A stretch of DNA of 64,000 bases from Winogradskya consettensis (lineage in GTDB: Bacteria > Actinomycetota > Actinomycetes > Mycobacteriales > Micromonosporaceae). The notes beneath the pieces are model-generated. The model saw only the letters and a list, made by a program, of their open reading frames with translations, was not told where the DNA came from and did no database searches. Shown here piece by piece: positions 43,304 through 55,098 of the stretch. The stretch covers positions 1 through 64,000 of the forward strand of contig NZ_BOQP01000002.1 in NCBI RefSeq assembly GCF_018332715.1, given 5' to 3'. How positions within the stretch are numbered: the stretch's first letter is position 1; every line of letters begins with the position of its first letter. Made by a program: the position numbers and the translations under genes.

Positions 43304-46246
43304 ATGAGGCTCGGAGGTGGCGCGGTGCGGTTCGGCATTCTGGGGCCGCTCGTGGTGACCGACGACGCCCGCGAGGTCGCGATCACCGCGGGGCGGGACC
43401 GCACGGTTCTGGCGTTGCTGCTGCTGCAGCCCGGCCGGATCGTCGGTGTCGAGGAGCTGATCGACGCGGTGTGGGGCGACGACCCGCCCGTGACCGCCCG
43501 CGGTCAGTTGCAGACCTGTGTGTCGCGGCTGCGACGGGCGCTGCCGTGGGACGTGATCCGCACCGACCCGGCGGGATACGGCATCGCGGTGTCGCCGGAC
43601 GACCTGGACGCCGGCCTGTTCACCCGGCTCACCACGCGGGCCGGCACCGATCCGGAGCGATATCGGCAGGCCCTGGCTCTGTGGCGCGGCCCTGCGCTCG
43701 CCGGGATCGAGGCCCGTGCCGTGCGCCGGCTCGCCGCCGTCCTCGACGAGCAGCGCGGTAACGCGGTCGAGGAGTGGATCGATCTCGAGCTGACAGCGGG
43801 GCGGGAGCGGGAGCTCGTCGCCGAGCTGACCGGCCTGGTCGAGGCATATCCGCTGCGGGAGCGGCTGCGCGCGCAGTTGATGCTCGCCCTGCATCGACTT
43901 GGCCGGCGCGCCGAGGCGCTCGCGGAATACCGCCGGGCTCGTCAGATCCTCCAGGAGCGGCTGGGCATCCAGCCGGGCCCGGAGCTGCAGGATCTGCATC
44001 GCCGCGTGCTGACCGGGGCCGACGAACCGGCCCCGGGCCAGGCCGGTGGCAAGACGGTCCGTAGCCTGCCCCGGACCGTCGGCGACTTCACCGGCCGGGA
44101 CGAGACAGTGGACCGGCTAGTGGGTGCCGCGGCGCAGACCACGCTGCTGACGGTCGACGGGATGGCCGGGAGCGGCAAGACGACGCTGGCGTTGCGGGTC
44201 GCGGAGCTGCTCGCGGACGCGTACCCGGATGCCCAGCTCTTTCTCGATCTGCAGGGGCACAGCGAGGGCCGGCCGCTCGACCCGGCCGCGGCGGTGCTCG
44301 CCCTGCTGCGCCAGCTGGGCGTCGAGATGGACAGGGTGCCGCCCGGGCTGGACGCGCAGGCCGGTCTGTGGCGCTCCGAGCTGGCCCGCCGCCGGGCGCT
44401 GGTGATCCTGGACAACGCCGCGTCCAGCGCCCAGGTGCTCCCGCTGCTGCCGGCCTCGCCGTCGAACCTCGTCGTGGTGACCAGCCGGCGCAGACTGCTC
44501 GGCCTCGACGGCGGGCACCCCGAGTCACTGCCGGTCCTCGAGGAGGCGGAAGCCGTCGCGTTGCTCGGCCGGATCGTCGGTGAGCGGGTCGCCGCCGAGC
44601 CGGAGGCCGCCCTGGACCTCGTCCGGCGCTGCGGTTGCCTGCCGCTCGCGATCCGGCTCGCCGGGTCCCGGCTCGCCCACCGGCCACGATGGGCGGTGCA
44701 CGATCTCGTCGGGCGGCTGTGGGAGTCGGCGCTTCCGGAGCTGGCGGCCGAGGACCGCAGCGTCGTGAACGCGTTCGCCCTGTCGTACGGTCAGCTGCCG
44801 GAGCCCGATCAGCAGTTGTTCCGGCTGCTCGGCCTGCATCCCGCCGACCGGTTCGGTGCCGTGTCGGTGGCCGCGCTCGCCGGCCTGTCCCTGACCCGGG
44901 CGCAGGAGGTCCTGGACGACCTGGTCGACGTGAACCTGATCGAGGAGCCGGCCCCGAACGTCTACCGGCTGCACGACCTGGTCCGCCAGTACGCCGTCCA
45001 GCTCGCCGAGACGATCGCGCCCGAGCGGCGTACGGCAGCGCTGGCCCAGCTGATCGGCCTGCACCTGGAGGCCAGCACCGAGCTCAACCGGCGCATCGAG
45101 CTGGGCGTCGGCTTCACCGGCGGCCCGCAGCCGAGGGACCGCCCCGAGCTGGTGGCGCGAGCCGTCGACGATCCCGGCTGGATGGAGGATCAGCGCCCTG
45201 CCCTGCTGGCGTTGATCCGGGCGGCGGCGCAGATCGGGGCGATCACCGACGGGTGGATGCTGGCCCGGGTCACGTGGCGCTTCCTGTACGAGCGCAACTA
45301 CCACGACGACATGATCGCGGTGCAGGAGCTGGGCCTGGCGATGGCGCGCGAGGACGGGGACGAGCGCGGGATCGCGACCCTGAACAACTCCCTGGCCTCG
45401 GGCTACTACCGCGCCGGTCAGTACGCCCAGGCCGTGGAGCGGTTGACGGAGACGCTCACCCACGAGGTCCGGCTGGGTAACGCGACCGGTGAGGCGAGGG
45501 CGCGTTACAACCTCGGCGGGGTGCTGCAGCGGATGGGCCGGCCGCACGAGGCGCTGGCGGAGATCCAGCGCGCGTACGACCTGATGCGCGCCCGCCAGGA
45601 TCTGTTCGGCCTCGCCCGCTGCAATTCCGGGCTGGCGGCGACCCGGCTCCTGCTCGGCCGGTGGCCGGAAGCCCTGCGCTCCGCCCGCCACACGCTGCAG
45701 GCCGCTGTCGAGACCGGGGACCGGGCGCTGGCCGCGTCCTCGCTGGTCGCGATCTCCGAGGCCCGGTTGGGGCTCGGCCAGACGGCGCAGGTCGAACGCG
45801 TGCTGATGTCCGTGCTGTGGTTCTCCCGGACGATCGGGTTCGCCTCCGCCCGGCCCGAGGCGTTGCATCTGCTCGGCCTCGTCGAGCTGCAGCGGGACCG
45901 TCCGCAGGCAGCCACCGAATGGTTCCTCGCCGCGCTGGACGACGCGCGGGGATCCGGCGACTGGCTGACCGTGGCCCACGCGGAGATCGGGCTCGGCCGG
46001 GCGGCCTGGGCACAGGGTGACACCGAGGTCGCCGTGCAGCGGCTCGGGCAGGCGCTGACGACGAGCCGCCGGATCCGTGCCGAGCTCGAGGAGGGCCGGG
46101 CCCTGCAGTGGCTGGGCGCCTGCACGGCGGCGAGCGACCCGGAGGCCGCGCGCCGTTACCTGTGGCGCGCGCTCGCGATCTTCGATCGGATGGGCGTGCC
46201 GGGAAGGGGCGAGGTCGAACGCGTGCTGGCCGGGCTCGACCGGTGA
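43304..46246 (+). CDS. AfsR/SARP-type regulator (BTAD-NB-ARC-TPR), copy 1
   Basis: 980 residues. Order: OmpR-like winged helix (residues ~8-95, [14 protein letters not shown]-type VSRLRRAL), bacterial transcriptional activation domain (~100-245, [29 protein letters not shown]), NB-ARC ATPase with P-loop GMAGSGKTT (~286-294) and LVILDNAASSAQV, then TPR repeats to the end. STAND regulators of this kind switch on secondary metabolism. TAAGGT (43289-43294) precedes ATG 43304. GTGA overlap with copy 2. Confidence 0.88.
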   Translation: MRLGGGAVRFGILGPLVVTDDAREVAITAGRDRTVLALLLLQPGRIVGVEELIDAVWGDDPPVTARGQLQTCVSRLRRALPWDVIRTDPAGYGIAVSPDDLDAGLFTRLTTRAGTDPERYRQALALWRGPALAGIEARAVRRLAAVLDEQRGNAVEEWIDLELTAGRERELVAELTGLVEAYPLRERLRAQLMLALHRLGRRAEALAEYRRARQILQERLGIQPGPELQDLHRRVLTGADEPAPGQAGGKTVRSLPRTVGDFTGRDETVDRLVGAAAQTTLLTVDGMAGSGKTTLALRVAELLADAYPDAQLFLDLQGHSEGRPLDPAAAVLALLRQLGVEMDRVPPGLDAQAGLWRSELARRRALVILDNAASSAQVLPLLPASPSNLVVVTSRRRLLGLDGGHPESLPVLEEAEAVALLGRIVGERVAAEPEAALDLVRRCGCLPLAIRLAGSRLAHRPRWAVHDLVGRLWESALPELAAEDRSVVNAFALSYGQLPEPDQQLFRLLGLHPADRFGAVSVAALAGLSLTRAQEVLDDLVDVNLIEEPAPNVYRLHDLVRQYAVQLAETIAPERRTAALAQLIGLHLEASTELNRRIELGVGFTGGPQPRDRPELVARAVDDPGWMEDQRPALLALIRAAAQIGAITDGWMLARVTWRFLYERNYHDDMIAVQELGLAMAREDGDERGIATLNNSLASGYYRAGQYAQAVERLTETLTHEVRLGNATGEARARYNLGGVLQRMGRPHEALAEIQRAYDLMRARQDLFGLARCNSGLAATRLLLGRWPEALRSARHTLQAAVETGDRALAASSLVAISEARLGLGQTAQVERVLMSVLWFSRTIGFASARPEALHLLGLVELQRDRPQAATEWFLAALDDARGSGDWLTVAHAEIGLGRAAWAQGDTEVAVQRLGQALTTSRRIRAELEEGRALQWLGACTAASDPEAARRYLWRALAIFDRMGVPGRGEVERVLAGLDR

Positions 46247-49095
46247 CCGAGGTACGCCTGGGCATCCTGGGACCGCTCGTGGTGACCTACGGCGGTCTCG
46301 AGCTGGCGATCACCGCGGGGCGGGACCGCACCGTTCTCGCCATGCTGATCCTGCGCGCGGGGCGGATCGTCGGCGTCGAGGAGCTGATCAGCGCGGTGTG
46401 GGAGGACGGCCCGCCCGCCACTGCCCGGGCGCAACTGCAGACCTGTGTGTCGCGGCTGCGCCGGGTGCTGCCCGCCGGGATCATCCGTACCGACCCGGCG
46501 GGGTACGCCGTCGTGACGGCTCCGGAGGACCTGGACGCGGCGCGGTTCACCCGGCTGACCGAGCGGGCCCGCGCCGAGGGGAACACCCCGGACGAGGCGG
46601 CGAAGCTGTTCCGCGAAGCGCTGGCGCTGTGGCGCGGGCCCGCCCTGGTCGGTCTCGACGCGCGAGGTGTCCGCCGACTCGCCGCGGTGCTCGACGAACA
46701 GCGCGCGGCGGCGGTTGAGGACTGGATCGACGTGCAGCTGGCGGCCGGCCACGAGCGGGACCTTGTCGCCGAGCTCACCGGGCTGGTCGACAGTTTCCCG
46801 TTGCGCGAGCGGCTGCGCGCCCAGCTGATGCTCGTCCTGCACCGGCTCGGGCGACGGGCCGACGCTCTCGCGGAGTACGCCAGAACCGTCGAGCTGCTCC
46901 GCGAGGAGCTGGGCATCGAGCCGGGCCCCGCGCTGCGGGATCTGCACGATCGCATCGTGGCCGGGGAGGTGGCGCCCGCGCCGGCCGTCCGACCCCGGTT
47001 CGCGCCGGTCCGGAACCTGCCCCGTACCGTCGGCGACTTCACCGGGCGCGATGCGACGGTGGAGCGGCTGGTGCGGGCCGCCGCCGTGACGACGGTGCTG
47101 ACCGTGGACGGCATGGCGGGCAGCGGCAAGACAGCCGTGGCGTTGCAGGCGGCGGAGCTGCTCAGGGGCGCGTACCCGGATGCTCAGCTCTTCATCGACC
47201 TGCGGGGATTCAGCGAGGGTGAACCGCTCGCCCCGGCCGCGGCCCTGCTGGATCTGTTGCGGCAACTGGGCGTCGCCGCCGACCGGATCCCGCCGGACCT
47301 CGACGGCCGGGCCGAGCTGTGGCGATCGGAGCTGGCGGGGCGCCGGGCCCTGGTGATCCTCGACAACGCGGAGTCCAGCGCCCACGTTGCCCGCCTGCTG
47401 CCGTCCTCGTCGGCGGGCCTCGTCGTGGTGACCAGCCGGCACCGGTTGCTGGGTCTCGACGGCGGCCACCCCGAGTCGTTGCCGATGCTCGACGAGCCGG
47501 AGGCCGTCGCCCTGCTCGGCAGGATCGCCGGCGTACGGGTGGCCGCCGAGCCCGAGGCTGCCCTGGAGGTCGTCCGGCGCTGCGGTCTCCTGCCCCTGGC
47601 CATCCGGCTCGCGGGTGCCCGGCTCGCGCACCGTCCCCGATGGGCGGTCGGTGACCTCGCCGCCCGGTTGAGCGCGTCGGCGCTCGCCGAGCTCGCGGCC
47701 GAGGACCGGACGGTGGCCGGTGCGATCGCGTTGTCGTACCGCCGGCTGCCGGAGCCGGCGCAGCGCTTGTTCCGGCTGCTGGGCCTGCATCCTGCCGAGC
47801 GCTTCGGTGTGGTGTCGGTCGCGGCGCTCGGTGGGCTGCCGTTGCCCGAGGCGCAGGACCTGATCGATGACCTGGTGGACGTACATCTGATCGAGGAACC
47901 GGACCCGCACCGCTACCGGCTGCACGAGCTTGTCCGGCAGTACGCGGCGAGCCTGGCGGAGTCCGACGGCCAGGCCCTGTCGCAGCTCCTCGACCTGCAC
48001 CTGCACGCGACCGCGGAGCTGACCCGGGCCGGGATCGACCTGCCGCCCGCCGCTCGTCCCGATCTGGTCGCGCGGGCCGTCGCCGAGCCCGATTGGCTGG
48101 CGGAGCAGCGAACGAGCCTGGCGCCCCTGATCCGCGCCGGTGAACCCCGCGCCGCCTGGCAGCTGGCCCAGGTCAGTGGGAGCTACCTCTACCACCTCGG
48201 TCATCCGGAGGAACTCATCACCGTGCAGACCGAGGGCCTGGCCGCTGCGCAGCGCACCGGTGACCGGCGAGCGGTGACGCTGATCGGTGACTGCCTGGCC
48301 GCCGCGCTGGCCGGGGCCGGTCGGCTCGCCGAGGCCCTCGACCGGCTGGACACCGGCCGGGCCGCGATCCTGCTGGAACTCGGTCGGCAGCAGGAGGCTC
48401 ACGCCGAGGCCGATCGCGTTTTCCAGGACCTCCGGCAGCAGGGGGCGAGCCCCGGCGCGGCAGCTCGGACATCCGGCCTGGCCCGCGTGCTGAACGAGCT
48501 CGGCCGTCACAGGGAGGCCCTCGGGTACGCCCGGGCCGGGCTGCAGGACGCCGTGGAACGCAAGCTCACCGGGCCGGTCGGTGTCTGCCTGTCGGATGTC
48601 GCCCGCGCCCGGATCGAGCTCGGTGACCTGGAACCCGCCGGGCGGCTGCTGGACGCTGCCGACGGGGTGCTGCGCAGGTCCGGCTTTCTGGTGGAACGGA
48701 TCGAGGTGCTGCGACTGCGTGGCCTGCTCGAAGTCCGGCGGGGGCGGGCTGTGCGCGGCGCTGTGGCGTACGGTGCGGCACTCGACCTTGCCCGAGAGCT
48801 CGGCTGGCGGGTCGCGGTGCCGCTCGTCGCCAACGACCTCGGGGTGGCCCTGCTCGTGACGGGTGACTACGAGCGGGCCGGGGAGCAGCACGAACACGCC
48901 CTGAGCAGTGCCCAGCACACGGGCGCGCAGCTGCAGGAAGGGCGTGCGTTCGAGGGTCTCGGCGCCTGCGCGGCCGCCCGGGGCGACCCGGGCGCGGCGC
49001 GTCGCCACTGGTGGCACGCGCGGGGGATCTTCGATCGGATCGGCTCCCCGCGGCGGGACGAGGCCGACCGCCGGCTCGGGGAGCTGGACGCCTGA
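46243..49095 (+). CDS. AfsR/SARP-type regulator (BTAD-NB-ARC-TPR), copy 2
   Basis: 950 residues from GTG 46243, which overlaps the stop of copy 1. Same domain order and very similar sequence: [23 protein letters not shown]-loop GMAGSGKTA (~289-297), [13 protein letters not shown], then a TPR region that is more diverged. The P-loop ends in Ala instead of Thr after GKT. Translational coupling suggests equimolar synthesis and perhaps heteromeric assembly. Confidence 0.87.
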   Translation: MTEVRLGILGPLVVTYGGLELAITAGRDRTVLAMLILRAGRIVGVEELISAVWEDGPPATARAQLQTCVSRLRRVLPAGIIRTDPAGYAVVTAPEDLDAARFTRLTERARAEGNTPDEAAKLFREALALWRGPALVGLDARGVRRLAAVLDEQRAAAVEDWIDVQLAAGHERDLVAELTGLVDSFPLRERLRAQLMLVLHRLGRRADALAEYARTVELLREELGIEPGPALRDLHDRIVAGEVAPAPAVRPRFAPVRNLPRTVGDFTGRDATVERLVRAAAVTTVLTVDGMAGSGKTAVALQAAELLRGAYPDAQLFIDLRGFSEGEPLAPAAALLDLLRQLGVAADRIPPDLDGRAELWRSELAGRRALVILDNAESSAHVARLLPSSSAGLVVVTSRHRLLGLDGGHPESLPMLDEPEAVALLGRIAGVRVAAEPEAALEVVRRCGLLPLAIRLAGARLAHRPRWAVGDLAARLSASALAELAAEDRTVAGAIALSYRRLPEPAQRLFRLLGLHPAERFGVVSVAALGGLPLPEAQDLIDDLVDVHLIEEPDPHRYRLHELVRQYAASLAESDGQALSQLLDLHLHATAELTRAGIDLPPAARPDLVARAVAEPDWLAEQRTSLAPLIRAGEPRAAWQLAQVSGSYLYHLGHPEELITVQTEGLAAAQRTGDRRAVTLIGDCLAAALAGAGRLAEALDRLDTGRAAILLELGRQQEAHAEADRVFQDLRQQGASPGAAARTSGLARVLNELGRHREALGYARAGLQDAVERKLTGPVGVCLSDVARARIELGDLEPAGRLLDAADGVLRRSGFLVERIEVLRLRGLLEVRRGRAVRGAVAYGAALDLARELGWRVAVPLVANDLGVALLVTGDYERAGEQHEHALSSAQHTGAQLQEGRAFEGLGACAAARGDPGAARRHWWHARGIFDRIGSPRRDEADRRLGELDA

Positions 49096-49147
49096 AGAGT
49101 GGCACGGATCAACTGCGTCCCGCCCTTCGCGGAGGGAGGATGGAGGC

Positions 49148-50548
49148 GTGACGACGACTGACGAGAGCGGATTCCGGATCGAGCGCGACACGATGGGCGA
49201 GGTCCGGGTCCCAGCCGATGCCCTCTGGCGCGCGCAGACGCAGCGGGCGGTGGAGAATTTCCCCATCTCCGGGCGGGGGCTGGAGTCCTCGCACATCCGG
49301 GCGCTGGCCCGGATCAAGGGCGCGGCCGCGCAGGTGAACGCGGGCCTCGGCGTGCTGGAGGACGACCTGGCCAAGGCGATCGTGACCGCCGCGACGCGGG
49401 TCGCCGAGGGCGGTTATGACGACCAGTTCCCGATCGACGTCTTCCAGACCGGCTCCGGCACGTCGTCCAACATGAACACCAACGAGGTCATCGCGACGCT
49501 CGCCTCCCGCGAGCTGGGCCGCCCGGTGCACCCCAACGACCACGTCAACGCGTCGCAGTCCAGCAACGACGTCTTCCCCTCCTCGATCCACCTGGCCGCG
49601 ACGGAGGCGGTGACCAGCGACCTGATCCCGGCCCTGGAGCATCTCGAGCGCGCGCTGAGCGACAAGGCCGCGGCCTGGGCGGAGGTCGTGAAATCAGGCC
49701 GCACACACCTCATGGACGCGACTCCGGTCACCCTGGGTCAGGAATTCTCCGGGTACGCAGCTCAGGTGCGCTACGGCGTCGAAAGGCTCGGCGCCACCCT
49801 GCCGAGGCTCGGTGAGCTCCCGCTCGGTGGCACCGCCGTCGGCACCGGGGTGAACACGCCGCCCGGGTTCGCCCCGGCCGTGATCGAGCGGCTGCGTGAG
49901 CTGACCGGGCTGCCGTTGAGCGAGGCCCGCAACCACTTCGAGGCACAGGGCGCCCGGGACGCGCTGGTCGAGGCGTCGGGGCAGCTGCGTGTCATCGCCG
50001 TCGGCCTCTACAAGATCGTCAACGACATCCGCTGGATGGGTTCCGGCCCGCGCGCGGGGCTGCGCGAGCTGCGCCTGCCCGACCTGCAGCCCGGTTCGTC
50101 GATCATGCCGGGCAAGGTGAACCCGGTGGTGCCCGAGTCGGTGCGCCAGGTCGCCGCCCAGGTCATCGGCAACGACGCGGCCGTCGCGTTCGCCGGCAGC
50201 CAGGGCGACTTCGAGCTCAACGTGATGCTCCCGGTGATGGCCCGCAACCTGCTCGAGTCGATCAAGCTGATCGCCGCGGCCGCCCGGATGCTCGCCGACC
50301 GCTGCGTCGCCGGGCTGGAGGTCAACGAGGAGATCACCCGTGGCTACGCGGAGGGATCGCCGTCCATCGTCACCCCGCTGAACCGCGTCCTCGGCTATGA
50401 CGAGGCCGCCGCGATCGCGAAACAAGCCCTGAAGGAAGACAAGACCATCCGGGCGGTAGTCCTCGAACGTGGACATGTCGCCAACGGCACTTTGACCGAG
50501 GATCAGCTGGATTCGGCGCTTGATGTACTGCGAATGACCCGTCCCTGA
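49148..50548 (+). CDS. fumC: Fumarate hydratase, class II
   Basis: 466 residues, iron-independent fumarase of the aspartase/fumarase superfamily. [14 protein letters not shown], the catalytic His/Thr region [12 protein letters not shown], and the signature loop [15 protein letters not shown] (about 316-330) are all present. GGAGGGAGGATGGAGG gives a strong Shine-Dalgarno for GTG 49148. Unrelated in fold to the class I enzyme encoded upstream. Confidence 0.95.
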   Translation: MTTTDESGFRIERDTMGEVRVPADALWRAQTQRAVENFPISGRGLESSHIRALARIKGAAAQVNAGLGVLEDDLAKAIVTAATRVAEGGYDDQFPIDVFQTGSGTSSNMNTNEVIATLASRELGRPVHPNDHVNASQSSNDVFPSSIHLAATEAVTSDLIPALEHLERALSDKAAAWAEVVKSGRTHLMDATPVTLGQEFSGYAAQVRYGVERLGATLPRLGELPLGGTAVGTGVNTPPGFAPAVIERLRELTGLPLSEARNHFEAQGARDALVEASGQLRVIAVGLYKIVNDIRWMGSGPRAGLRELRLPDLQPGSSIMPGKVNPVVPESVRQVAAQVIGNDAAVAFAGSQGDFELNVMLPVMARNLLESIKLIAAAARMLADRCVAGLEVNEEITRGYAEGSPSIVTPLNRVLGYDEAAAIAKQALKEDKTIRAVVLERGHVANGTLTEDQLDSALDVLRMTRP

Positions 50549-50614
50549 TCAACGGCGCGCGGGCGGGGGGTGACGACCCTTGTGGATCATCGTGTTCTTC
50601 GATGGAATGCGGTG

Positions 50615-52276
<1,662 letters not shown>

Positions 52277-52293
52277 TCTTCGCCTGCGGGCCC

Positions 52294-52314
52294 TGTGGAT
52301 AACTCTGTGGATGA
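52294..52314 (-). other. Pair of DnaA-box-like sequences
   Basis: On the minus strand TTATCCACA (52302-52294) is an exact E. coli-type DnaA box, and TCATCCACA (52314-52306) is a near match 12 bp away. Only two are present and no origin context exists, so function is doubtful. Confidence 0.2.
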
Positions 52315-52315
52315 C

Positions 52316-52342
52316 CGCCTCGCCCGTCCTTCGGGCGGGGCG
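52316..52342 (+). terminator. Terminator of the subtilase gene
   Basis: CGCCTCGCCCG / CGGGCGGGGCG, 11-bp stem with one G-T pair and loop TCCTT, 40 bp after the protease stop and 33 bp before cysS. Confidence 0.7.
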
Positions 52343-52375
52343 GCATCGCGTTGGTGCGGTCGGTACCCTTATGCG

Positions 52376-53791
52376 GTGACGATGAGGCTGCATGACACCG
52401 CGACCCGATCCGTCCGCGACTTCGTTCCGAAGACGCCGGGGCAGATCGGCATCTACGTGTGTGGGCTCACCGTCCAGTCGGTCCCGCACATCGGCCATCT
52501 GCGCAGCGGTGTCAACTACGACATGCTGCGGCGCTGGCTGACCCACACCGGCAACGAGGTCACGTTCATCCGCAACGTCACCGACATCGACGACAAGCTC
52601 CTGGTCAAGTCGCTGCAGGGCGGTCAGCCGTTCTGGGCGATCGCCTACGCGAACAAGCTCGTCCTCGACGCCGACTACCGCGCGCTCAACGTGCAGCCGC
52701 CGACCTACGAGCCGCTCGCGACCGGGCACATCCCCGAGATCCACGAGCTGATCGGCGAGCTGATCGCGGGCGGCCACGCGTATGTCTCCGCCGAAGGCAC
52801 CGGCGACGTCTACTTCGACGTGCACACCTATCCGGAATACGGCTCGCTCTCCGGACAGAAGCCGGAGGACATGCTCTCCGCCGGCGAGGCCCCCGAGCGC
52901 GGCAAACGCAACGCCGAGGACTTCGCTCTCTGGAAAGGCGTGAAGGCCGACGAGCCGACCGACGCCTCGTGGCCCTCGCCGTGGGGCCGTGGCCGCCCCG
53001 GCTGGCACATCGAGTGCTCCGCGATGGCCCGGCGCTACCTCGGCGCCGAGTTCGACATCCACGGCGGCGGCCTCGACCTCACGTTCCCGCACCACGAGAA
53101 CGAGATCGCCCAGTCCCACGCGGCCGGGCTGCCGTTCGCCCGCTACTGGGTGCACAACGCGCTGCTCAACCTCGGCGACGCCAAGATGAGCAAGTCCCTG
53201 GGCAACGTCATCGATGTCGAAGCGGTCCGCGAGATGGGCATCCGCCCGGTGGAGCTGCGCTACTACCTGGGCGCGCCGCACTACCGATCGCGCATCGACT
53301 ACTCCGACGACGCCCTGCGTGAGGGCGCCACGGCCTACAGGCGGATCGAAGGCTTCGTGCAGCGCGCCGTCGAGGTGGTCGGCCCCGGCCGGCCCAAGGC
53401 AGTGCCGCCGGCGTTCGCCGCCGCGATGAACGACGATCTCAACACCTCGGCGGCGCTCGCCGTCGTGCACGACACGATCCGCGTGGGCAACACGGCCCTC
53501 GCGGAATCGGACGAGACCGGGGTCCGGGCAGCGCTCACCGAGGTGCGTGCCATGCTCGGAGTGCTCGGCCTCGACCCTCTCGACGAGGCCTGGGGCGGCG
53601 GCGACACCGGTAGTGACCTCAAACCGGTGGTCGATTCGCTGGTGGCGCTCGCGCTGGAACAGCGCACGCAGGCCCGGGCACGCAAGGACTGGGGCGCGGC
53701 CGACTCGGTCCGCGACCAGCTCAAGAACGCGGGTATTCAGGTGGAGGACACTCCGGCCGGGCCGCGATGGACGGTAGGAGAACAGCACTGA
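52376..53791 (+). CDS. cysS: Cysteinyl-tRNA synthetase
   Basis: 471 residues. Class I synthetase with the HIGH motif H38-I-G-H41 ([11 protein letters not shown]), the KMSKS loop AKMSKSLGN (~268-276), and zinc ligands C29 (VCGLT), the Cys in IECSAM and His in FPHHENE. TACCCT (52364-52369) ends 6 nt before GTG 52376, so a leaderless start is chosen over ATG 52382. The stop overlaps the rlmB ATG (TGATG). Confidence 0.94.
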   Translation: MTMRLHDTATRSVRDFVPKTPGQIGIYVCGLTVQSVPHIGHLRSGVNYDMLRRWLTHTGNEVTFIRNVTDIDDKLLVKSLQGGQPFWAIAYANKLVLDADYRALNVQPPTYEPLATGHIPEIHELIGELIAGGHAYVSAEGTGDVYFDVHTYPEYGSLSGQKPEDMLSAGEAPERGKRNAEDFALWKGVKADEPTDASWPSPWGRGRPGWHIECSAMARRYLGAEFDIHGGGLDLTFPHHENEIAQSHAAGLPFARYWVHNALLNLGDAKMSKSLGNVIDVEAVREMGIRPVELRYYLGAPHYRSRIDYSDDALREGATAYRRIEGFVQRAVEVVGPGRPKAVPPAFAAAMNDDLNTSAALAVVHDTIRVGNTALAESDETGVRAALTEVRAMLGVLGLDPLDEAWGGGDTGSDLKPVVDSLVALALEQRTQARARKDWGAADSVRDQLKNAGIQVEDTPAGPRWTVGEQH

Positions 53792-54915
53792 TGCCGGGCA
53801 ATTCAAGCAACGCGAGCAAGCGGGCGACCAACAAGAAGGGCGCGGCGGCCGGCTCCGGCGGTAAGAACCGCACGGGCAGCCTCAAGCCCCGTGGCAAGAC
53901 GCTGCCCGCCGACGAACGGCCGTGGCACAAGGGCTACTCCGGCACGGAGAAGCTCCCCAACAAGACCGCCCGTAAGCAGGACAAAGAGCGCAAAGCGGCA
54001 GCCGCCGAGGGGCGCGTCCCCAAGATCGGCCTGCCCGGCTCGAAGGACACCACCTGGGGTCGTGGCGGCGGCCGCGGAACCTCCGGACGCCCCACCCAGC
54101 AGCGCGGCAACCGGGCCCAGACCCGGGGCGGCCCGCGCATCGCCCCCGGACGCCGCTCCAACCCCACCAAGGAAGGCCCCGAGCTCCTGCTCGGCCGCAA
54201 CCCGGTGGTCGAGGCGCTGCGCGCCAACATCCCGTCCACCGCGCTCTACATGGCGCAGGGCATCGACATCGACGACCGCATCACCGAGATCGTCCGCACG
54301 GCGGGCGACCGCGGCATCCCGATCCTCGAGATCAGCCGGCTCGAGCTCGACCGGATGACCGGTGGCGTCATGCACCAGGGCGTCGGCCTGCAGGTGCCCC
54401 CGTTCGCCTACGAGGACTTCAACGACCTGGTAGCAGCCGCCCTCGAACAGACGGCCCCGCTCCTGGTCGCCCTCGACGGCGTCACGGACCCCCGCAACCT
54501 CGGCGCGGTCATCCGCTCCGTCGCCGCCTTCGGAGCCCACGGCGTCTTCATCACCGAACGCCGCGCCGCAGGCATCACCCCCACCGCCTGGCGCACCAGC
54601 GCGGGCGCGGCAGCCCGCGTCCCGGTCTCCCAGGTCGTCAACCTGACCCGCGCCATCAAGGCAGCCCAGCAGGCCGGCTTCACCGCCATCGGCCTCGACG
54701 CCGACGGCGAAGTCGACCTCTACCAGCTCGAGGCAGCCTCCGGGCCCCTCCTCGTGGTGGTGGGCTCGGAAGGCCGGGGCATCTCCCGCCTCGTCGGCGA
54801 AACCTGCGACATGCTGGTCAGCATCCCCATGGCCTCCGAAGTGGAGTCCCTCAACGCCAGCGTCGCCGCCGCGGTCACCCTGGCCGAGGTAAGCCGCCGC
54901 CGCACGTACAAGTAA
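53791..54915 (+). CDS. rlmB: 23S rRNA 2'-O-methyltransferase RlmB (TrmH/SpoU family)
   Basis: 374 residues. A ~130-residue basic, disordered N-terminal extension (Lys/Arg/Gly-rich) precedes the SpoU substrate-binding domain ([15 protein letters not shown]) and the SPOUT knot: [16 protein letters not shown] (motif 1), [12 protein letters not shown] (motif 2), [12 protein letters not shown] (motif 3). The extension is typical of actinobacterial homologues. The ATG overlaps the cysS stop by one base, as in mycobacteria. Confidence 0.92.
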   Translation: MPGNSSNASKRATNKKGAAAGSGGKNRTGSLKPRGKTLPADERPWHKGYSGTEKLPNKTARKQDKERKAAAAEGRVPKIGLPGSKDTTWGRGGGRGTSGRPTQQRGNRAQTRGGPRIAPGRRSNPTKEGPELLLGRNPVVEALRANIPSTALYMAQGIDIDDRITEIVRTAGDRGIPILEISRLELDRMTGGVMHQGVGLQVPPFAYEDFNDLVAAALEQTAPLLVALDGVTDPRNLGAVIRSVAAFGAHGVFITERRAAGITPTAWRTSAGAAARVPVSQVVNLTRAIKAAQQAGFTAIGLDADGEVDLYQLEAASGPLLVVVGSEGRGISRLVGETCDMLVSIPMASEVESLNASVAAAVTLAEVSRRRTYK

Positions 54916-54929
54916 CCAGCCCGGTCTCC

Positions 54930-54982
54930 GTTCGGGAAATTGCCGTGTTCCGCTGACAGCGGAACACGGCAATTTCCCGAAC
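54930..54982. repeat. 53-bp perfect palindrome, IR1
   Basis: Two 25-bp arms pair perfectly around a GAC centre. Core GTTCCGCTGACAGCGGAAC; outer ends GTTCGGG and CCCGAAC. It starts 15 bp after the rlmB stop and may act as its terminator. It shares core and ends with IR2, 107 bp away centre to centre, upstream of the AbiE-like cassette. Confidence 0.95.
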
Positions 54983-55036
54983 ATCAAGATGCGCGTGCAT
55001 CGTTGTAGTGTAAAAACGCAGGTGGCGGCCATCCTT

Positions 55037-55089
55037 GTTCGGGTTATGCTTGTGTTCCGCTGACAGCGGAACATGCCAATTACCCGAAC
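55037..55089. repeat. 53-bp imperfect palindrome, IR2
   Basis: Same length, core (GTTCCGCTGACAGCGGAAC) and outer ends (GTTCGGG/CCCGAAC) as IR1, but only 19 of 25 arm positions pair; all mismatches fall between the two conserved boxes. It ends 9 bp before ATG 55099. The retained boxes with degenerate spacers look like protein-binding half-sites, probably the operator of the downstream cassette. Confidence 0.9.
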
Positions 55090-55098
55090 GGGCTGCTG

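Noticed and set aside
46156-49374. 1072-codon open frame opposite the second SARP gene
   Set aside because: Antisense shadow of a long GC-rich gene; Arg/Gln/Gly composition and no domain. Long open frames opposite genes are common at this GC content.
54930-54982. IR1 as only an rlmB terminator
   Set aside because: Possible, but the matching core and ends in IR2 close to the next start codon are not explained by termination alone.
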